Shown here piece after piece: positions 53,770 to 62,207 of a DNA stretch of 64,000 nucleotides. Position numbers and translations under genes: made by a program. Positions within the stretch are counted from its first letter, which is position 1. Each line of letters starts with the position of its first letter. The notes below the pieces were generated by a model, which was given only the letters and a program-made list of their open reading frames with translations, did not search any database and was not told where the DNA came from. Origin of the DNA: Streptomyces brasiliensis (GTDB taxonomy: Bacteria; Actinomycetota; Actinomycetes; Streptomycetales; Streptomycetaceae); assembly GCF_014647875.1 (NCBI RefSeq), contig NZ_BMQA01000018.1:1-64000 (forward strand), read 5' to 3'.

Positions 53770-53834
53770 GGAACGAACGGTCTATCTCGTGAACCTTCGC
53801 ATCGCCACGTGATGCTGTCAAGACCGAACGTTCT
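53770..53834. promoter_or_regulatory. Paired operator, site G (leftward)
   Basis: Read leftward: AGAACGTTCGGTCT (53834-53821) runs into TTGACA (53821-53816). The second site, AGACCGTTCGTTCC, is at 53783-53770, 51 bp downstream and 16 bp before the GTG at 53754. Layout matches pair E at the paralogous gene. Confidence 0.8.
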
Positions 53835-54134
53835 CCACCGTTAGTTCAAGCAGGCCGGAGCATCGCGGTCGGAGACCTGTGGTGTGTCCGTGGACCGAGG
53901 CTTCATCGAGGAGGCCAGAGTGACCCGCGCCGAGCGACTACGGCGTCCGGTTCCTGAGCGTCGTGGTGTCGCGGGGGACGGTGAGCCCGGGTGTGCCGTA
54001 CCTGGGCGGATGGCGGCCTGGTTGCGGCCTTCGGCCGGGCCGAAGCTGAGGTCATCACCTACACCACACGGGCCCACCGCCCCGGCACGACGAACGGGAT
54101 CTCCCCTTGACTGCCTCCGGTACCCAGCCCTGCC
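53835..54134. other. 300-bp intergenic, no gene recognised
   Basis: Frames on both strands are low-quality. No further AGAACG site, hairpin or family motif was seen between operator pair G and the truncated amidohydrolase. Confidence 0.4.
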
Positions 54135-54620
54135 GTGCTCGAACAGCTTCAGCGCCGATCCACCGACCCGAAGCGGCGCATCCTGTTCACCGGCGCGACC
54201 ATCGTCACCATGGACCCCGACTCCGGTGTCCTGCACGCCGCAGACCTGCTCATCGAGGGCGTCACGATCATGGCGGTCGGTCCCGGCCTGAGCCCGGAGG
54301 GCGCGGTGGTCGTCGACGCGACCGGCACGATCCTGGCCCCCGGTTTCGTCGACACCCACCGGCACGCCTGGGAGACGCAGCTGCGCCGGATCATGCCGGA
54401 CGTCGACGACCTCGGCGCCTACGTCATGTCCACCCTTGCCGGTTACGCCACGGTCTACCGGCCCCACGACATGTACGTCGGGACGAAGCCGGCCGCGCTG
54501 ACGGCGATCGACAGCGGCATCACCTGCATGCTCGACTTCTCCCGCACCCCCGAACAGTCCGACGCCGCGATCCAGGCCCTCGTCGACACTGGCATCCGGT
54601 GCTCGGTCTTGTGGCCGTAG
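54135..54620 (+). pseudogene. Amidohydrolase (cytosine-deaminase/ATZ-TRZ type), truncated
   Basis: From the GTG at 54135: RRILFTGATIVTMDPDSGVL, VDATGTILAPGFVDTHRHAWE with the metal-binding His-x-His, RRIMPDVDDLGAYV and DSGITCMLDFSRTPEQSDAA. About 160 of 450 residues are present. The C-terminal metal ligands (two His, one Asp) are lost where an inverted transposase fragment begins, near 54595-54605. Non-functional. Confidence 0.82.
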
Positions 54621-54676
54621 GCCATCTTTTTCTGCCGCTCGCGCTCGGTGGCGCTCAAGGCTATCGGGCGAGCAGC
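54595..54676 (-). mobile_element. IS630-like transposase N-terminal scrap
   Basis: Leftward the sequence reads RPIALSATERERQKKMAYGH then KTEHR, which resembles the N-terminus of IS630-family transposases (ALSxxERxxLKxMA). Only about 27 residues remain. Its junction with the amidohydrolase suggests that an insertion followed by deletion broke that gene. Confidence 0.45.
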
Positions 54677-54893
54677 GGCAACGGGCACGGTAGGCAGGCC
54701 GATCGGGAGAAGTAGATCACGACGGGTAGCACCCTGCCGCATGTGCTGCCCGAACGATCCGGCCCGCGGAACCAGCCGTGGGAGCGACCGTCGGGGCTTC
54801 GACGCCTGGCTGTTCCGTGAGGAGCAGGGCGCCGCTGGCCCTGGCAACCGCGGACCGTCGGGGCCGGGGGATCCGGCGGTCCGCAGCGTAGAG

Positions 54894-55475
54894 CTACGAC
54901 CAGGTGGTGTCGGTAAGGCGCTCGTACACCTCGATGTACTTGGCGCGGGACTGCTCGACGATCTCGGTCGGGAGCGCCGGCGGGGGGTACTCGCCGCCGC
55001 GGTCCCAGCCGGCGGCCGGAGAGGTCAGCCAGTCGCGGATGAACTGCTTGTCGAACGACAGCTGGGGGCGGCCGGGTTCCCACTGGTCGGCAGGCCAGAA
55101 ACGGGAGCAGTCGGGGTCAGCACCTCGTCGGCGATGACGAGTCGCTCGTTGTCGAAGCCGAACTCGAACTTGGTGTCGGCCAGAAGGATTCCGCGGTCGC
55201 GGGCGATGTCCCGGCCTCGGCCGTAGACCGCGAGGGTGGTCTGACGGAGCAGCGCCGCGGTCTCGGCGCCGATCTGATGGGCCACTTCCTCGTAAGAGAC
55301 GTTCTCGTCATGCTCGCCGACCTCGGCCTTGGTCGCGGGGGTGAAGATCGGCGCGGGGAGCTGTGAACCGCCCACCAGTCCCTCAGGTAGCGCGACGCCG
55401 CAGGCGGTGCGGTGTTGCTCGTATTCGGCGAGGCTGGAGCCGGCGAGGTAGCCGCGCGCGACGCATTTTGTCGGT
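54894..55475 (-). pseudogene. purC: purC (SAICAR synthase) remnant, headless and frameshifted
   Basis: Leftward from about 55475: CVARGYLAGSSLAEYEQH, GLVGGSQLPAPIFTPATKAE, GEHDENVSYEEVAHQIG, DRGILLADTKFEFGF, then NERLVIADEVLTP. The frame then shifts near 55117, where one base is missing in a C run, and continues SRFWPADQWEPGRPQLSFDK, QFIRDWLTSPAAGWDRG, LTDTTWS to the stop at 54894. The first third of the enzyme, with the ATP loop, is absent. An intact purC must exist elsewhere for purine prototrophy. Confidence 0.88.
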
Positions 55476-55886
55476 TGCCATGGCCATGGCCTTGTGGAGT
55501 GCAGAACCACTGGCGTGCTGGTGCCACCGCGTAAGCCGGGACGGCCGCCTTGGCCTCGCTGCCCGGGCTGCGGACGGCCGGACTCGTTTCGGTGTGCGGA
55601 ACATCGCTGGGTTGGCAGCTGAGGCCGTTCAGTGGCCTGGCCGGCGTTCGAGGGAACCGCAGGCCCCTCGAACGCCGGTAACGCCTCTTGCTCCTCCGGG
55701 TAGCCACGACTGGTTTCGTTCACTTCAAGCAGCAGCCCGGTAAGCCATCCGCAATCCGAACTTCGGCTATGACTTTTCGCTGGTCAGGTGTGGTTCGGTG
55801 GGTTCTGCGGCAGGGTCGCCCGCGTCCACCTTCCGCTGTAGCAGTGGGGGAGCGGCGTACAGCTGCTCCTTGTACTTGACCATCAT
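55476..55886. other. About 410-bp region without a recognised gene
   Basis: Between the purC remnant and the RDF-like gene no frame carries a recognisable motif. Base composition starts to drop here relative to the left, continuing into the following genes. Confidence 0.4.
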
Positions 55887-56765
55887 GTGGCCAGGGTGCA
55901 GAGCTCTGGTGGCGCGTTGAGGAAGAGCCTCTCCGTCTCATTTACATCCTTTGTCCGGCCTGGCCAAACGATGTTCGTTGAGGAGCCTTGGTTCTCCTGC
56001 TGTTCCGTGAGGCGGAGGAAGTCCATGCCCATCGGGCACGAAGACGGCGGCGACGAGCCCATAGTGGGTCGGTTCCATGTCGGCTGGCACAAGGAGGGAA
56101 GGCCCGTGGCTGCATCGTCCTGGCGCGTGACCACAAGGGTGCCATTCGTTGCGGACGCCCTTGTCACCCATTTTGTGAGTCCCTCTGTGGCTGGGGAGGT
56201 CAGCGGCGGAGGCGTCACGGAGGTGCTCACTGGTTGCAACCGCGTTCCGGTCATTCTCGCTGGACAGAGGGCGGTGACGTTCCGCATGGTGCTACAGGGA
56301 GCTGGAGAGATCTTCCACAGTTGCGACGGGTATCGGTTTCTCGAACCGATGTCGGAGTCTGGCGATTTGTGTGGGTGCCCCTCAACACTGAAGGAACGTA
56401 AGGCTGAGGCCCTTGCCGGCCGTGGGCCGGTGCCCGCAACTCAGATTCGGTTCCGGCTGGCAGACCTGCCTACCATTGGGCTGTTCACCCTGAACTCCTC
56501 ATCATGGGCGTTGGCTGAGTCTCTGCCCCGGTTGAGGCGCGCGCTCAGCTTGGAGGGCGGGCCGGTGCAGTGCATGCTCCGCTACCAAATCGTGGAATTC
56601 ACTACGCAGTCGGGCCTAGAAGTCAGTTACCGGAGGCCAGTGGTCGAACTGGCAGGTATCACCATCGGCATCGGCGTGTCGGCGGAGGCTTCGAGCTTGC
56701 GGCGTGAGCCGCGTCGTGGGGCAGGGGGACGTACCCCCCGCACAAAGAGGTGGCCACGTGCGTAA
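55887..56765 (+). CDS. Phage-type recombination directionality factor (Gp3-like)
   Basis: 292 aa in the longest form from a GTG at 55887; ATGs at 55971 and 56025 are alternatives. IVGRFHVGWHKEGRPVAASS, then SCDGYRFLEP, DLCGCPSTLKERKAEALAG, PATQIRFRLADLPTIGLFTL and SSWALAESLPRLRRAL match the Gp3-like RDF family, whose members steer serine integrases toward excision. No serine integrase is in the window. Cysteines in the middle could bind zinc. Its GC and codon use differ from neighbours, suggesting a prophage or integrative-element origin. Confidence 0.65.
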   Translation: MARVQSSGGALRKSLSVSFTSFVRPGQTMFVEEPWFSCCSVRRRKSMPIGHEDGGDEPIVGRFHVGWHKEGRPVAASSWRVTTRVPFVADALVTHFVSPSVAGEVSGGGVTEVLTGCNRVPVILAGQRAVTFRMVLQGAGEIFHSCDGYRFLEPMSESGDLCGCPSTLKERKAEALAGRGPVPATQIRFRLADLPTIGLFTLNSSSWALAESLPRLRRALSLEGGPVQCMLRYQIVEFTTQSGLEVSYRRPVVELAGITIGIGVSAEASSLRREPRRGAGGRTPRTKRWPRA

Positions 56766-56809
56766 TTTTCGTTTCCCCGGTGACGCATGACACGAGGCTG
56801 CCGAAATCC

Positions 56810-58276
56810 TTAGGGGCTTGAGATAGCTTTACGGATGCGATGGTCGATGCGAATGTCATGGGCCAAATGCTGCAAATGTGCTGCGCATCCGGGGTGCTGT
56901 CGCGGCATGGCCGCCACCGAGCTCGCCGCATCCCCCGCCAGGGTGGAAATCCACGTGGATATCGTGGCTTGAGGGGACCACTGATCCCATGAGGAGTTCC
57001 ACTCGAACGCGCCGCTGCAACATGTCTCAAGTAGCTCCAGTTCGCTTGCGGCGGCGGCCTTCTTGGCTATGGCGATCAGCCACATGATGACGGCATCCAC
57101 CTCGCCGCGCTCCGGCGGTCGGTGCGAACCCAACAGCTGGGCCATGGAGTGCGTTATCTCGATGGCGCGGCCAGGATCGGAAAGGAGCGCAGGTATGAGG
57201 GGATCCAAGGGGGTATTGATCAGCAGGTCGCAATAGAGGGCCGCATCATCGTTCTTTGCGGCAGCCAACGCGACCAGCTGCTCTGCCGCGTCGGGCGATC
57301 CCCCGGCCAGTTCCCTCTGCAAGTGCTCGCCGATCAGAAGAGGTGGATCCTGCGGCTCGTCTAGCTCTTGGCTGACGATGTCAAGGAGATCCGAGATCGT
57401 GGCCGGCCGCCGCGCGGGGTCCATCTGGGTGGCTTCACGTACAACGGTGCGCCAAGGGCCCGACTTTGGAACCAGGGGAACATTGACGAGGGGGGTCTCA
57501 CCGGTGACAGCCCATCCGATGAACTGGCCGAGGCTATAGATGTCGACTGTCGGGCCCACTCCGTGGGCGTCGTTGTACAGCTCTGGCGCGGCAAACCCGT
57601 CGGACCCCAGGAACACGCCCACCCGGGTGCGCTGCGCGTCGGTCGTCTGCCCCGAGGGGCGCTTCACGATCCCCCAGTCCGCGAGAACCCACCGGTCGTT
57701 CAGGAGGATGTTGGCGGGCTTGATGTCCCGATGAATCCATCCTTCTCGGTGCGCCACGGTAAGGACGGAACAAAGGGCTTCCACGAGCGAACGCAGGGTA
57801 TGGATGTCGGCGAACCGGTCCCGGCATTGCTCGGCGGTGGCCTGTGCGTACGGCATGACGAACCAAGTGTTCTCGTGATCGAAATCCAGTACGGGCATGG
57901 CGTGCGGGTGCCCGTGGAGCCTCCTGCCGAACTCGATCTCTCGGCCCATTCGGGCTATTTGACGCGGAAACGGGTATTTGTCGCGCAGCTTCTTGAGGGC
58001 GACGACCTGACCGGATGGCTTGTGTGTCGCCTTGAACACGTCCGCCTGTCCTCCGCCGACCAGGGGAAGGCGCTCGCATCGGTAGTCCTTGCGTTTGCCG
58101 CGCAGGGTATGCCCGGTGAGTTCTCCGCGCTGTGGCACGACCAGCGGCTTACCGGCGATCTCTTCCAGTTCTGCGGATCCTGTGACGAACGTGATGCGGC
58201 TTCGCGTGTTGGCGATGGCCGAGGCGAGATCCCCGTCGACGAAGGCGTCTGAAGCAGCAGGTCGGCGTGCAGTCAC
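56810..58276 (-). CDS. Ser/Thr protein kinase fused to a helicase-linker-like segment
   Basis: 488 aa from the GTG at 58276, which overlaps the stop of the upstream ORF by four bases (GTGA). Residues about 65-300 are a Hanks-type kinase: PLVGGGQADVFKA (Gly loop), VALKKL (Lys), GWIHRDIKPANILLND (catalytic loop), VLADWGIVKRP (DFG read as DWG), GFAAPEL. The first 45 residues, ASAIANTRSRITFVTGSAEL, are not kinase but match the segment that follows the N-terminal domain in UvrD-like helicases as I recall it. Residues 300-488 are helical and unassigned. See the finding on the chimera. Confidence 0.85.
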   Translation of the reverse strand: MTARRPAASDAFVDGDLASAIANTRSRITFVTGSAELEEIAGKPLVVPQRGELTGHTLRGKRKDYRCERLPLVGGGQADVFKATHKPSGQVVALKKLRDKYPFPRQIARMGREIEFGRRLHGHPHAMPVLDFDHENTWFVMPYAQATAEQCRDRFADIHTLRSLVEALCSVLTVAHREGWIHRDIKPANILLNDRWVLADWGIVKRPSGQTTDAQRTRVGVFLGSDGFAAPELYNDAHGVGPTVDIYSLGQFIGWAVTGETPLVNVPLVPKSGPWRTVVREATQMDPARRPATISDLLDIVSQELDEPQDPPLLIGEHLQRELAGGSPDAAEQLVALAAAKNDDAALYCDLLINTPLDPLIPALLSDPGRAIEITHSMAQLLGSHRPPERGEVDAVIMWLIAIAKKAAAASELELLETCCSGAFEWNSSWDQWSPQATISTWISTLAGDAASSVAAMPRQHPGCAAHLQHLAHDIRIDHRIRKAISSP

Positions 58277-58866
58277 CAGGTCCCGAAAGACCTCCTCGGG
58301 GAGAACCCCACTGCCAGGTACTGCAACACTTCGACTTGGTCCTCGGGAAGCAAGGGGCCGAACGCAGTCAGCTGGGCTCTATCCGTGACCGTCCGTACGG
58401 CTTCCAGCGTCTGATCGTCGATGCCCAGCTCGTGCAGGGTCCTGTCGGAGAACTGGGCGAACAGCCGAGACGGAAGAGCCGTTGCCGCCTGTGCCGACTT
58501 CAGCTGTTCTATGGCCGCCACGTCGCGCACTTCGAGCCTGTGGGTTGCAGCATTGACGCTGTAGATCCGCTTTGAAGCCCACATGACTGCCTCATCATGT
58601 GGCAGCACCTTCAGGAGAAGGTAGGTCTCGCTTCCGTCGTCCGGCGCGAGGATGACGCCTCGCCAGAAGGCTGTGATACGGATCGTCCTGATGCGCGGGT
58701 CACGGGCCATGGACACAACCGAGAGCTGGAGTCCCTTGTCTGATCTCAGTTCCACCGTGGTCAGCGTCTGGAACTTGGCCATGGCCTTGCGAACGCCGGC
58801 CCGCACTGGCTTGTCCAACTGCTCGTACTCGGCCCAGAGGGTGTTCGCGACGGCGAGCTGCGGCAA
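58273..58866 (-). CDS. UvrD-like-helicase N-terminal (RelE/ParE-like) domain protein
   Basis: 197 aa from 58866. VANTLWAEYEQLDKPVRAGV, RKAMAKFQTLTTVELRSDKG, RDPRIRTIRITAFWRGVILA, LLLKVLPHDEAVMWASKRIY and LLPEDQVEVLQYLAVGFSP match the N-terminal domain of long actinobacterial SF1 (UvrD-like) helicases, which has a toxin-like fold. The ORF ends RRSFGTW, but in a +1 frame it reads EEVFRDLVTARRP straight into the kinase ORF. Helicase motifs are absent. Either a split two-gene system or a frameshifted fusion. Confidence 0.7.
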   Translation of the reverse strand: MPQLAVANTLWAEYEQLDKPVRAGVRKAMAKFQTLTTVELRSDKGLQLSVVSMARDPRIRTIRITAFWRGVILAPDDGSETYLLLKVLPHDEAVMWASKRIYSVNAATHRLEVRDVAAIEQLKSAQAATALPSRLFAQFSDRTLHELGIDDQTLEAVRTVTDRAQLTAFGPLLPEDQVEVLQYLAVGFSPRRSFGTW

Positions 58867-59238
58867 GAGTAACTCCCCTGGGATTAAAGCTTGATGGTAG
58901 GCCAGTCAGGGTACCGCCGCCGTACGGAGGGGTGCTGACGGCTGAGCGGGACGGGACTGGAGACCTCTGGCTGAAAGGAAGCAGATTTGGTTCTGCTGCC
59001 CTCACCTTCTACGGCTGGGAGCTCCACTGGGCCGCCGCGTTCTCTCCCCGTGCGGCGCGGTCTCGTGCCCGGCCGCATGCTGAGCGCCGACCGCGGGCAG
59101 CGTGACCTCGCCACGTTGAGGTGCTGGGCTGAAAAATCGCTGGTGCATCGTCGGGGCAGGTGGCTAGGGTCGTGTTCGTTCCTGCGGTTGCTCCGTGCCG
59201 CCGCTGTCCGCTGCGAGTGACCTGGGAGGTGTTGACCG
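58867..59238. other. Intergenic before small ORF, no gene recognised
   Basis: Contains the presumed leftward promoter of the 58866 ORF (CCTGGGATTAAAGCTTGATGG near 58875-58895 is the most A/T-rich part). No other feature seen. Confidence 0.35.
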
Positions 59239-59310
59239 ATGGCTGTCGTCGCGATGGGCGTTGCCCGCATCCGGAAGTTCGTCAAGTCCACCCCCGTGGC
59301 CACCGGCTGA
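59239..59310 (+). CDS. Possible 23-aa peptide
   Basis: ATG at 59239 with GGGAGG twelve bases upstream encodes MAVVAMGVARIRKFVKSTPV then ATG-stop (Ala-Thr-Gly). Basic and amphipathic; may be a leader peptide, the end of a lost gene, or chance. It ends 67 bp before the rsgA start. Confidence 0.25.
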   Translation: MAVVAMGVARIRKFVKSTPVATG

Positions 59311-59376
59311 TCACACCTGTTTCTTTCCGCGTCCGAGTACGCGGTGCCGGGGGCCACCCATGTGAAGGGTCACCCC

Positions 59377-60534
59377 TTGTCTTCCTCTTCTATTTCGAGT
59401 TCGGCTTCGTCACACTCGCTCGCCGCGTATGGCTGGGACGAGGGTTGGGAGGCTGAGTTCTCCCCGTATGCCACGCAGGGGCTCGTACCGGGCCGGGTGG
59501 TCCGCGTCGATCGCGGCCTGTGTGATGTCGTCACCCTGTTCGGCACCGTCCGCGCCGACACCGAGTTCGTCGTACCCCGCGACCCCATGAAGGTCGTGTG
59601 CACGGGCGACTGGGTCGCTGTCGACCCCGAGGGCGCCAATCCCCGTTACGTGCGCACCCTGTTGCCGCGCCGAACCGCGTTCGTACGCTCGACCTCGTCG
59701 AAGCGTTCCGAGGGCCAAGTACTGGCCACTAACATCGATCGAGTCATCATCTGTGTGTCGCTCGCAGCCGAACTCGACTACGGGCGGATCGAGCGATTCC
59801 TGGCCTTGGCCATGTCCTGCTCGACCGGTGAGGCACCGCTGCATAAGTCGGCGGACTCCTGGGAGTCGGGGGCGCAGCCCGTGGTCGTGCTCACCAAGGC
59901 CGACCTCGTGCCCGACCCCGTGACCCTCGCGCACCTCGTGCAGGACGTGGAGACGGCGGCGCCCGGCGTGCCGGTGCTCACCGTCAGCGCACTGCACGAC
60001 GACGGGCTCGACGTCCTCGTCGCGACCGTCGGCGACGGTACGTCCGTACTGCTCGGACAGTCCGGTGCCGGCAAGTCGACGCTCGCGAACGCGCTGCTCG
60101 GCGAGGACGTGATGGACGTGCGGGCGGCGCGGGACATCGACGGCAAGGGGCGGCACACCACCACTACGCGCAATCTGCTCGCGCTGCCCGGTGGGGGTGT
60201 GCTGATCGACACGCCCGGACTGCGGGGCGTCGGTCTCTGGGATGCCGAGACCGGTGTCGGGCAGGTGTTCTCCGAGATCGAGGAGCTGGCCCGCGCGTGC
60301 CGGTTCCACGACTGCGCGCACGAGAGCGAGCCCGGCTGCGCGGTGCTGGCGGCCCTCGAGAACGGCGACCTCCCGGTCCGCCGCCTGGAGAGCTACCGCA
60401 AGCTCATGCGCGAGAACCAGTGGATCACCGCCAAGACCGACCAACGGCTCAGGGCCGAACTCCGGAAGGAGTGGAAGAAGAGGGGAGCGGAGGGCAAGGC
60501 GGCGATGGACGCGAAGCGGGGGCGGTGGCGATAG
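59377..60534 (+). CDS. rsgA: Ribosome small-subunit GTPase RsgA
   Basis: 385 aa from the TTG at 59377, which GAAGGG precedes by seven bases; GTGs at 59344 and 59362 are in frame. N-terminal OB domain (LVPGRVVRVDRGLCDVV). Circularly permuted GTPase: VVLTKADL (G4) before GQSGAGKSTLANAL (G1), then GRHTTTTRNL (G2) and IDTPGLRG (G3). Zinc motif CRFHDCAHESEPGCAV. It assists 30S subunit maturation. Housekeeping gene. Confidence 0.93.
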   Translation: MSSSSISSSASSHSLAAYGWDEGWEAEFSPYATQGLVPGRVVRVDRGLCDVVTLFGTVRADTEFVVPRDPMKVVCTGDWVAVDPEGANPRYVRTLLPRRTAFVRSTSSKRSEGQVLATNIDRVIICVSLAAELDYGRIERFLALAMSCSTGEAPLHKSADSWESGAQPVVVLTKADLVPDPVTLAHLVQDVETAAPGVPVLTVSALHDDGLDVLVATVGDGTSVLLGQSGAGKSTLANALLGEDVMDVRAARDIDGKGRHTTTTRNLLALPGGGVLIDTPGLRGVGLWDAETGVGQVFSEIEELARACRFHDCAHESEPGCAVLAALENGDLPVRRLESYRKLMRENQWITAKTDQRLRAELRKEWKKRGAEGKAAMDAKRGRWR

Positions 60535-60806
60535 CCGGTCGGCGCCGCCGGCGGTGCCCGTGAGGTGAGGCCGCCGGCTCCGGCCGGGCGCGGGCGCCCG
60601 CCCGCGCGCCTGGCGGTCTGCCTGTGCGGCGGTGCCGGCCTGACTGTGCAGCGGTGCCGGGCGCCGGCCGGCACCGCCGCGCCGATGCGCCCCGTGCCGT
60701 TCCGCCGATTCGGCGCGCCGCCGCCCGCGGTCCGTCCCGTGGCGCCGGCTTCATGTCCGATTTCCGCCAGCCCGGTGTCCGCCCCTCCCGCACACTGGAT
60801 CGTGTG

Positions 60807-62207
60807 ATGGACGAAGACAGCAGGTACGAGGCCGTGCGGAGTCGGGATGCCCGGTTCGACGGCGCGTTCTTCTTCGCCGTCGAGACGACCGGGATCTACT
60901 GCCGGCCCAGTTGTCCGGCGGTGACGCCCAAGCGGCGGAACGTGCGGTTCTTCGCGACCGCGGCAGCCGCGCAAGGCTCCGGATTCCGGGCGTGCCGCCG
61001 GTGTCGCCCGGACGCCGTGCCCGGTTCCGCCGACTGGGACGTCAGAGCCGACGTCGTGGGGCGGGCCATGCGGATGATCGGCGACGGGGTCGTGGACCGG
61101 GAGGGCGTCGCCGGGCTCGCCACGCGGCTCGGCTACAGCGCCCGGCAGGTCCAGCGGCAGCTCACCGCGGAACTCGGCGCCGGGCCGGTCGCGCTGGCCC
61201 GGGCGCAGCGGGCGCACACGGCCCGGGTGCTGCTGCAGACGACCGATCTGCCGATCACGGAGATCGCGTTCGCCGCCGGCTTCGCCAGTGTGCGGCAGTT
61301 CAACGACACGGTCCGCGCCGTGTACGCCGCCACCCCGAGTGAGGTGCGCACCGCCGCGCCCCGGGGCCGGGACGCGCGCCGGGCCACCCCGGGCACGGGG
61401 ATTCCGCTGCGGCTCGCGTACCGGGGGCCGTACCGGTCCGGCGAGGTCTTCGACCTCCTGGAGCGCGAGGCCGTCGGAGGGGTCGAGGAGATGAGCGGAG
61501 AGCCCGGCCGCCGTACTTACCGGCGCACCCTGCGCCTGCCGTACGGCACCGGGATCGTCGCCGTCGACGAGCGGACCGGCGCCCCGAAGGCGGGGCCCGC
61601 CGCACACCCCGGCGGCTGGCTCGACGCACGGCTGCGGCTGAGCGACCCACGGGACCTGACGACGGCCGTGCAGCGGTTGCGGCGGCTGTTCGACCTCGAC
61701 GCCGACCCGTACGCGGTCGACGAGCGCCTCGGCGCCGACGAGCGGCTCGCCCCGCTGGTCGCCGCCCGGCCCGGCCTGCGCTCGCCCGGCGCCGCCGACG
61801 CCGCCGAACCGGCGGTCCGGGCCCTGGTCGGACGGGCTGAGGCCGAGCGGCTGGTGCGGCAGTACGGCAAGACGCTCGACGCCGCCAGCGGGAGCCTCAC
61901 CCACCTCTTCCCCGAGCCGGCCGTCCTCGCCGGGGCCGAGCCGGGCGGCACCCTGGGCGCGCTGGCCGCCGCGCTCGCCGACGGCACCGTACGTCTCGAC
62001 CCGGGCGCCGACCGGGACGACGCGGCGGCGGCCCTGCTCGCCCTGCCCGGGATGGACCCTGCCGTCGTCGCCGTCATCCGCGTCCGCTCCCTGGGCGACC
62101 CCGACGTGGCCCCGCCCGGCCGGGACGACGTATCGGACGCGTGGCGGCCCTGGCGGTCATACGCCCTGCAACACCTGGACGCAGCACGGGAATCGGAGCC
62201 GGCATGA
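60807..62207 (+). CDS. Ada-AlkA fusion: alkylation regulator/3-methyladenine glycosylase
   Basis: 466 aa from the ATG at 60807. Residues 1-70 are the Ada Zn domain (TGIYCRPSCPAV ... GFRACRRCRPDA, four Cys including the methyl acceptor). Residues about 85-180 are an AraC HTH (VAGLATRLGYSARQVQRQL, ITEIAFAAGFASVRQF). The rest is AlkA: IPLRLAYRGPYRSGEVF and the HhH-like LLALPGMDPAVVAVIRVRSL. The C-terminus is shorter than usual: DPDVAPPGRDDVSDAWRPW, where the catalytic Asp loop should be about 15 residues longer. Coupled to ogt by ATGA. Confidence 0.9.
   Translation: MDEDSRYEAVRSRDARFDGAFFFAVETTGIYCRPSCPAVTPKRRNVRFFATAAAAQGSGFRACRRCRPDAVPGSADWDVRADVVGRAMRMIGDGVVDREGVAGLATRLGYSARQVQRQLTAELGAGPVALARAQRAHTARVLLQTTDLPITEIAFAAGFASVRQFNDTVRAVYAATPSEVRTAAPRGRDARRATPGTGIPLRLAYRGPYRSGEVFDLLEREAVGGVEEMSGEPGRRTYRRTLRLPYGTGIVAVDERTGAPKAGPAAHPGGWLDARLRLSDPRDLTTAVQRLRRLFDLDADPYAVDERLGADERLAPLVAARPGLRSPGAADAAEPAVRALVGRAEAERLVRQYGKTLDAASGSLTHLFPEPAVLAGAEPGGTLGALAAALADGTVRLDPGADRDDAAAALLALPGMDPAVVAVIRVRSLGDPDVAPPGRDDVSDAWRPWRSYALQHLDAARESEPA

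Noticed and set aside
57368..58252. 294-codon rightward frame antisense to the kinase
   Set aside because: Shadow of HRDIKPAN-containing kinase; no family-like pattern.
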